From: Citreicoccus inhibens
GTDB lineage: Bacteria > Myxococcota > Myxococcia > Myxococcales > Myxococcaceae
Direction of reading: 5' to 3'
NCBI RefSeq assembly: GCF_019039035.1
Contig: NZ_JAHNZT010000021.1
Coordinates: forward strand, 1 to 64,000
DNA length: 64,000 nt
The first letter of the stretch is position 1. Every line of letters starts with the position of its first letter. Below are positions 59,467 to 64,000 of this stretch, one piece after another. A program made the translations under genes and the position numbers. The notes below the pieces were generated by a model. The model made no database searches. It saw nothing but the letters and a program-made list of their open reading frames with translations, and was not told the origin of the DNA.

Positions 59467-59490
59467 CGCGAGCAGTCGAGGGAGGCCGGG
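59467..59490 (-). repeat. Retron a2 repeat
   Basis: On the plus strand CGCGAGCAGTCGAGGGAGGC (59467-59486) continues to 59490. Its complement in the transcript pairs with the a1 segment at 59720-59745, with few mismatches. It lies immediately 3' of msd, as required for priming. Confidence 0.75.
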
Positions 59491-59725
59491 AAAGCACCAC
59501 CATCTCACCTGGGGCACGGTAGCCTCACCGGCTCTTCCCTCCTAGGCACCATGGCCGCGGCGGGAAAACGGCGGTCGCGTCGTTGGCTCCGCTTCCCGCC
59601 GTGGCCATGGTGCCTAGGAGGGAGAGAGCCAAGAACAGGCTACCTTGCGGAGAGTGTCCTGCATTTCAACCAGAGCGGCGCAACGCCGCTCCTGCGCTCG
59701 AGGCGCTAAGGCTGATGCGCTCCGG
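59491..59725 (-). ncRNA. msr-msd: Retron msr-msd RNA
   Basis: Between a1 and a2 lie about 235 nt, close to the 77-nt RNA plus 162-nt DNA less overlap described for Mx162. Going 5' to 3' on the minus strand: a TTAGCG motif at 59709-59704 whose G at 59706 fits the branching guanosine (about 20 nt into the RNA), an 8-bp GC stem-loop (59691-59673), then a very long hairpin forming msd. The predicted msDNA is about 162 nt, covering roughly 59494-59655. Ends are inferred by analogy and need primer extension. Confidence 0.85.
59530..59630 (-). repeat. msd inverted repeat hairpin
   Basis: Arms 59530-59566 and 59593-59630 are complementary over 37 bp, with one bulged base and one G-T pair, around a 26-nt loop. 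Outer segments 59519-59526 and 59638-59645 (GGTAGCCT / AGGCTACC) extend the symmetry. The arms include CCTAGG and CCATGG. Confidence 0.9.
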
Positions 59726-59745
59726 ACCTCTCTCGGCTGCTCGCG
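59720..59745 (-). repeat. Retron a1 repeat
   Basis: On the minus strand CGCGAGCAGCCGAGAGAGG then TCCGG. It matches the complement of a2 at about 21 of 24 positions, with a single wobble among the differences. It lies 5' of the presumed branching G. Confidence 0.75.
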
Positions 59746-59814
59746 TTCGCTATTTCGTCCGTCGCACCCATCCTTCCAGCCGCCCCGTCGGCGGCCGGGC
59801 CGTTGTTGAGAGGT

Positions 59815-61662
59815 TTACACCAAGGCTGAGGCCGCGTCGATGTAGCCGTCGGCCATCAATTGCTCCAGGCGCGCGAAATACGCGGTGCGCGCCTCGGAAT
59901 CCGAGTCGAACCACAGGCGCTGGTGCCGGGCCTCGCCCGAGCGCGGGCCCCACTCCAGGCCCACCAGCTTTCCATCCAACGACACGCGGTACACCTGCTC
60001 CAGTCCGCTGACCGGGTCGCGGCGCACGTACTGCCGCGTCTCGGCGCGGATGAGCTGGCGCCCCTCGGGCGTCTGGCGAAGCGCCTCTTCCTCTGCGCGG
60101 CGGCGGCCATAAGCCAGACGCAGCGCCAGGAGGTGCTCGCAGGGGCCCTCGCGCAGGCCGGAGCGGCGGAAGTGCGGACACCCGCAGCCCGCGTCGCGCA
60201 GCCGGCTCTCCAGGTCCAGCGTGAAGCTGGGGAAGAAGCTGCGCACGGCCTCGCGGTCCACGACCTCGCCGTGGATGCGGGTGCCTTCGCCCACCAGCTC
60301 GTGCACCTTGGTGAGCTTCACCTCGCCCGCGCCGGGGCCGCCGTCGCCGAGCAGGCGGTGGGCGCGCGCTTCCAGCTCATTGCCGAAGCGGATGGTGGCC
60401 TCGTCCACGGGCGTGGGCATCAGCTCGCGCGGCCGGTACTTGTTGCCGGCCACGTCGAAGAGGACGCGTCCGCGCAGGCACTCCAACTGGAGCGCGGCGC
60501 GCACGGCGTCTCGGGGTGAGCCCGCGGTGGCGGCCAGCGTGTCGAAGGGCAGGGGCCCTTCCGCGCGCAGGCGGTTGCGCAGCTTCTCCGCCAGCCCGTC
60601 CGGCACCGCGCGCGGCATGAGGACATCGAAGGCGGCGGCGCTGGACCAGCCGCTCTCCGTCCAGCCCGTCAGGCCGAGCGTCAGCGTGGCCATGCCCAGG
60701 TCGATGACCCAGAACACCGGCAGGCCCGGGCCCATGAGCTGCACCTTCACCGACTTCGCGTGCGGCAGCAGGCGGGCCAGGGCCATGAGGCGCTGACGGC
60801 CGAAGGTGCGCACCACGGCGGGGGCGGTGCCCGTGTACTTGCCGCCGTGGCACTCCAGCACCAGCTCCCACGGCTCCAGCACGAGGCGCGGGGGGGCGCC
60901 GGGCACCAGCTCGAAGCGCAGCGCGCGCGGGGCCTTCTTGGCCTTGCGGGTGCGCAGCGCGACCAGCAGGTTGTAGAGGTCGACGGGCGCCAGCTCGCAG
61001 GTGGTGGCCGGCAACGTGGCCGCGGACTGCACCTGGAGGAAGCCGCGCAGCCACGCGTGCGGGACGTCCACGTTGCGCGGGGCTCGGGCCTCGCCACGCG
61101 CGGGCAGCGCCACGTGGGCCTCCAGCGACACGGGGACATAGGCGCGCAGCCGGTCCACCTTGGTCAGCAGGTCGCCGGGGACGTCCAGGAAGGTGGAGCC
61201 GTGCGCGGCCTCGCGCCCCTCGAAGAGGGCGTTGTCGAAGGCGAGCCGGGCGTAGGCGCTCTCGTCGCGGGAGAACACCTCCAGGGACACCTGATCCGGA
61301 TCCACCGTGAGCACGGGGTCCAGCACCGCGTCCTTCTTCTCCTCGCCGTCCAGCGCGCTGTCGAGGAAGGCCTTCTGCGCCTCCCAAATCTGGGCGGTGG
61401 CGCGCTTGCCCTGCTTCATGAGGTAGGCGAGGTACGCGGTCCGGTCCTTGCCCCGGTAGCGCAGGTCGCTGGCGAGGACGCCGAAGGCGGCGCTCAGCGC
61501 GTCGCGGAAGAGGGCGGCGTCACGGACGCGGCCACGCAGGCCCACCGTGCCGCGCGAGCCCTCCAGGGCCAGCAGCACGCGCGAGGCGTCCGAGGTGGCG
61601 TCCACATCGCTCGCGGTGGCGTAGCGGAGCGCGACGGGATGGCGAGGGGAGGCGGTGCTCAC
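59815..61662 (-). CDS. SWIM zinc-finger protein with C-terminal WGR-like domain
   Basis: 615 residues from GTG 61662, whose GTGA overlaps the stop of the HEAT gene. Residues 1-480 are mixed alpha/beta without a motif I recognise (AYLAYLMKQGKRATAQIWEA, WVIDLGMATLTLGLTGW). A SWIM zinc site follows: Cys493 and Cys495 in AGCGCPHF, then Cys508 and His510 in GPCEHLLAL (CxCx12CxH). The end resembles a WGR domain (VYRVSLDGKLVGLEWGPRSG, FDSDSEARTAYFARLEQLM, ADGYIDA). SWIM and WGR domains bind nucleic acids. The gene is co-directional with the retron and 90 bp upstream of msr, so it is a candidate retron accessory protein. Confidence 0.85.
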   Translation of the reverse strand: MSTASPRHPVALRYATASDVDATSDASRVLLALEGSRGTVGLRGRVRDAALFRDALSAAFGVLASDLRYRGKDRTAYLAYLMKQGKRATAQIWEAQKAFLDSALDGEEKKDAVLDPVLTVDPDQVSLEVFSRDESAYARLAFDNALFEGREAAHGSTFLDVPGDLLTKVDRLRAYVPVSLEAHVALPARGEARAPRNVDVPHAWLRGFLQVQSAATLPATTCELAPVDLYNLLVALRTRKAKKAPRALRFELVPGAPPRLVLEPWELVLECHGGKYTGTAPAVVRTFGRQRLMALARLLPHAKSVKVQLMGPGLPVFWVIDLGMATLTLGLTGWTESGWSSAAAFDVLMPRAVPDGLAEKLRNRLRAEGPLPFDTLAATAGSPRDAVRAALQLECLRGRVLFDVAGNKYRPRELMPTPVDEATIRFGNELEARAHRLLGDGGPGAGEVKLTKVHELVGEGTRIHGEVVDREAVRSFFPSFTLDLESRLRDAGCGCPHFRRSGLREGPCEHLLALRLAYGRRRAEEEALRQTPEGRQLIRAETRQYVRRDPVSGLEQVYRVSLDGKLVGLEWGPRSGEARHQRLWFDSDSEARTAYFARLEQLMADGYIDAASALV

Positions 61663-64000
61663 GACGGGGTTCCTTCCTTCCGGACGCGCTCATTGGCCCG
61701 GCGTGCACGTTTGTGGGCGCGCCACGCGGCCTTGCGCAGCTCCACCGATTGCGACTTGTCGAAGGCGGCGGTGTGCAGCAGTTCCGTTGCCGCGTCTCCA
61801 CCCACGCGCCCCAGCGCGGCCCAGGCGTCCTGGCGGACCTCGGGCTTCGCGTTGGCCGCGAGCGGGCGCAGGGTTTCTGTCTGTCTGGCGCCGAGCAGCG
61901 CGGGCAGCGCGAGCCGGCGGGCCTCGTCCGTGGCCAGCGCCTCGGCGGCCACCTTCACGCCCGTGGGGCCGAAGGCCACCGGGTCGAAGGGCTTCACTTC
62001 CAGGGCCCACGCCGCGGCCTGCTCGGGCGCGAGCTTCGCCAGCGTGTCTGCCGCCGCCGCGCGCACTCGCGCGTCCGGGTCGGAGAGGGCGGCGCGCACG
62101 GACTCCAGCTCCTTCACGGCGCCCAGCCGACCCAGCGCGCGCGCGGCTTCCTGCCGCACGTTCGCCGGGGCCACGGACTCGCCCGAGCGCAGCAGCGCGC
62201 TGGCGGGGCCGACCAGCTCTCTCCCCCCCAGCCGAGCCGCCGCCCACAGCACGCGCTCCCACGCGGAGGCCACCGGGGCGCGCTTGGGCGCGGGCGTGGA
62301 CGCCCACTCGGCGGCGGTGCGGCGCTCGGTGGTGAGCAGGGCCTGTGACAGCGCGGAGGTGTCCACGGAGCCCGCGGGACGCGCCTCGCCGGTCCAGGTG
62401 CCCACCAGCCACGCGGCCTCCTCGCGGGCCTGCGCCTTGTCGTGGCCCAGGAGCGCGGTCAGCTCAGGGATGGGCAGGGCACCACGGCGCGCGAGTCCGC
62501 GACGCAGCCGCAGCCGCAGGGCCGCGTTGTCCAGGGTGGCCAGACGGGGCACCAGCAGCGCGGGGTCTCCCTCGCCGGAGAGGTAGGCCGCGGCGGGCTC
62601 GGAGATGTCCGTGTACTTGCTGGCCACCGCGAGGAACTCCACGCGCGTGCGCTCCTGCGGGAAGAGCTTGTCCAGCGCCTTGCGGGCCGCCTCGCGCAGC
62701 TCGTCCTCGTCGTCGTCGAGCGCGGCGGCCAGGGCGGCCTCTGCGGCCAGGTCTCCCAGCTTCCCGAGCTGCTCGGCCACCGTGACGCGCACGTCCACGT
62801 CCGTGCCGTCGTCCGCCAGCAGGGCCTCCAGCTTCACGCGGGCGCGCTCGCCGCCGATGGCGCGCAGGCCGCACACGCCCGCGCGCTGCATCTCCTCGGT
62901 CTGGCCTTCCATCGCGGCGGCCTCGACCTTCTCCTCGACCCGACGGCGCTCCTCGCCCTCGGGCAGTCGGCCCGCGAGGCGTCCCAGGCCCTCGATGGCG
63001 GCGACCACCATGGACGGCTCGGCCGGGGCCTCCGGCGTGCCACCCGCGGCCACGAGCTCCAGCTCCGCGAGGGCGCGCGCATCCCCCAGCGTGCCCAGGG
63101 CGAGCAGCGCCCGCTCCCGGTCACCCGGCTCTCCGGCGCGCGCGTACAGCAGCAGGGGACGCAGCGCGCTGGCGCGGCCCTTGTGCGCCACGCCCTCGGC
63201 GGCGGGCAGCATCACCAACCGGTCGCCGGCGCGCAGGACCTCTTCCAGCGGCTCCACCGGCGAGCCCTGGTAGATGACCCGCTTCGAGTAGCGCGCCACG
63301 GCCTCCGCGCGCACGGCGGCGTCGCGGTCGTTGAACAAGCCCACCAGCAGCGCGTCCTGGCCCGCCTCCTTGCCGGTCTGCAACTCGACGGCGGCGGCCT
63401 TGCGCACCTCCGCGTCCGCGCTCTTCACCGCCACGCGCAGGAAGCGCACCGCCAGCTCGGGGTCGCGCTTCGTCGCCTCGCGGTCCTTCGTCTTCTCGCG
63501 GTCGGTGCCCGCGATCTTCATGGCGGCCGCCACGCAGGCGAGGCGCACGGCGGGGGCCTCGTCGTCCACGCTGCGGCGCGCGAGCAGGTCCAGCGCCTCG
63601 ACCCGCTCGGTACGTCCCAGGGCCTTCACCAGATTCGTGCGCTCGTTGACGTCCGTGGAGACGGACAGGCGCGCGCCCAGGGCGGCCACGGCGGCCGGAG
63701 TCGCCAGGCGGGCCAGTCCCTCCACCGCGCGCTTCACCAGCGGCGCGGCCTCGGCGCGCAGGAAGGCGCCCAGCACCTCCACGGCGCGGTCGTCGCCGCG
63801 CCACGCGAGCAGCTCGGCGGCGCGCAGCCGGAGGTCCTCGTGCTCGCTGGCCATCGCGCGGCCGAGCGCCTCGGTGACGCGCGCGTCGTTGGCGCCCGCC
63901 AGCCGCTCGATGACGCCCACGCGCAGGTCGGCGTGCTCGCTGCTCAGCGCCGCGAGCAGCGGCTCCAGGCTTCCCGCCGGGCTGAGCTTCTCCAGCAGCT
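61659..64000 (-). CDS. HEAT-repeat protein, N-terminus beyond window
   Basis: The frame is open from the right edge (visible start LLEKLSPAGSLEPLLAALSS), so about 780 C-terminal residues are present and the 5' end is missing. GTG 63920 is only an internal codon. Nearly the whole chain is HEAT/Armadillo-like helical repeats with the DxxVR/A spacing (LRLRAAELLAWRGDDRAVEV, PAVRLACVAAAMKIAG, VRKAAAVELQTG, DPDARVRAAAADTLAKLAP). The tail is Arg/Lys-rich (KAAWRAHKRARRANERVRKE), suited to nucleic-acid contact. It is translationally coupled to the SWIM gene. Such superhelices act as scaffolds. Confidence 0.87.
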   Translation of the reverse strand, partial: LLEKLSPAGSLEPLLAALSSEHADLRVGVIERLAGANDARVTEALGRAMASEHEDLRLRAAELLAWRGDDRAVEVLGAFLRAEAAPLVKRAVEGLARLATPAAVAALGARLSVSTDVNERTNLVKALGRTERVEALDLLARRSVDDEAPAVRLACVAAAMKIAGTDREKTKDREATKRDPELAVRFLRVAVKSADAEVRKAAAVELQTGKEAGQDALLVGLFNDRDAAVRAEAVARYSKRVIYQGSPVEPLEEVLRAGDRLVMLPAAEGVAHKGRASALRPLLLYARAGEPGDRERALLALGTLGDARALAELELVAAGGTPEAPAEPSMVVAAIEGLGRLAGRLPEGEERRRVEEKVEAAAMEGQTEEMQRAGVCGLRAIGGERARVKLEALLADDGTDVDVRVTVAEQLGKLGDLAAEAALAAALDDDEDELREAARKALDKLFPQERTRVEFLAVASKYTDISEPAAAYLSGEGDPALLVPRLATLDNAALRLRLRRGLARRGALPIPELTALLGHDKAQAREEAAWLVGTWTGEARPAGSVDTSALSQALLTTERRTAAEWASTPAPKRAPVASAWERVLWAAARLGGRELVGPASALLRSGESVAPANVRQEAARALGRLGAVKELESVRAALSDPDARVRAAAADTLAKLAPEQAAAWALEVKPFDPVAFGPTGVKVAAEALATDEARRLALPALLGARQTETLRPLAANAKPEVRQDAWAALGRVGGDAATELLHTAAFDKSQSVELRKAAWRAHKRARRANERVRKEGTPS

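Overview
The window is a GC-rich bacterial chromosome segment from a myxobacterium, most likely of the Cystobacterineae (Myxococcus/Corallococcus/Archangium type). Pointers are very high GC with strong third-position bias, a MYXO-CTERM sorting tail on the protein at 18059-20029, many lipoproteins and Cys-rich secreted proteins with MopE-type calcium repeats, and a retron of the Mx162/Sa163 architecture. I see no rRNA, tRNA, CRISPR array, insertion sequence or prophage. Genes are tightly packed on both strands and only two gene-free stretches exceed 300 bp outside the retron RNA locus.

Layout. 1-3.1 kb (minus): a partial TPR protein, two hotdog thioesterases and an alpha/beta hydrolase. 3.4-11.3 kb: a large TolB-propeller/amidohydrolase fusion, an M28 aminopeptidase, a multiply frameshifted pseudogene and a DHA2 efflux pump. 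11.5-21.5 kb (plus): FG-GAP/lysyl-oxidase lipoprotein, two MacB-type permeases, a zinc-ribbon membrane protein coupled to an M50 protease, a DUF4091 MYXO-CTERM protein, a GNAT enzyme, and a DUF4177-yidD pair. 21.5-23.8 kb: a stand-alone protein that reads as a TssB-TssC (type VI sheath) fusion, and a small unknown protein.

24.0-28.7 kb is a compact uracil-catabolism (URC) cluster: semialdehyde dehydrogenase, Urc1 (GTP cyclohydrolase II-like), Urc4 (DUF1688) and uracil phosphoribosyltransferase. It is followed by a CapA-type phosphoesterase, a YjjJ/HipA-type kinase with 12-bp tandem repeats at its promoter, and a TonB-like protein. 32.7-40.5 kb holds an M19-like Cys-rich lipoprotein and two mosaic paralogues with MopE repeats and a beta-propeller, separated by a TPR protein.

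40.6-57.9 kb mixes transporters with divergent or coupled regulators (MFS/HxlR; Bcr-CflA/TetR), a probable CLC-F fluoride antiporter, an SGNH hydrolase, apolipoprotein N-acyltransferase, a class C-like beta-lactamase fold protein, a methyltransferase, a GMC oxidoreductase and lipoproteins.

The right end (57.9-64 kb) is the most interesting part. A retron RT (NAxxH, YADD and VTG motifs) is preceded by a recognisable msr-msd locus with a1/a2 repeats and a 37-bp msd hairpin. Immediately upstream, co-directional and translationally coupled to each other, lie a SWIM zinc-finger/WGR-like protein and a long HEAT-repeat protein that runs off the window. I read HEAT, SWIM-WGR, msr-msd and RT as one candidate retron system, probably anti-phage. 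A second window-wide signal is a TAnnnT (mostly TAGnnT) -10-like element 6-9 nt upstream of several start codons, suggesting leaderless transcription.
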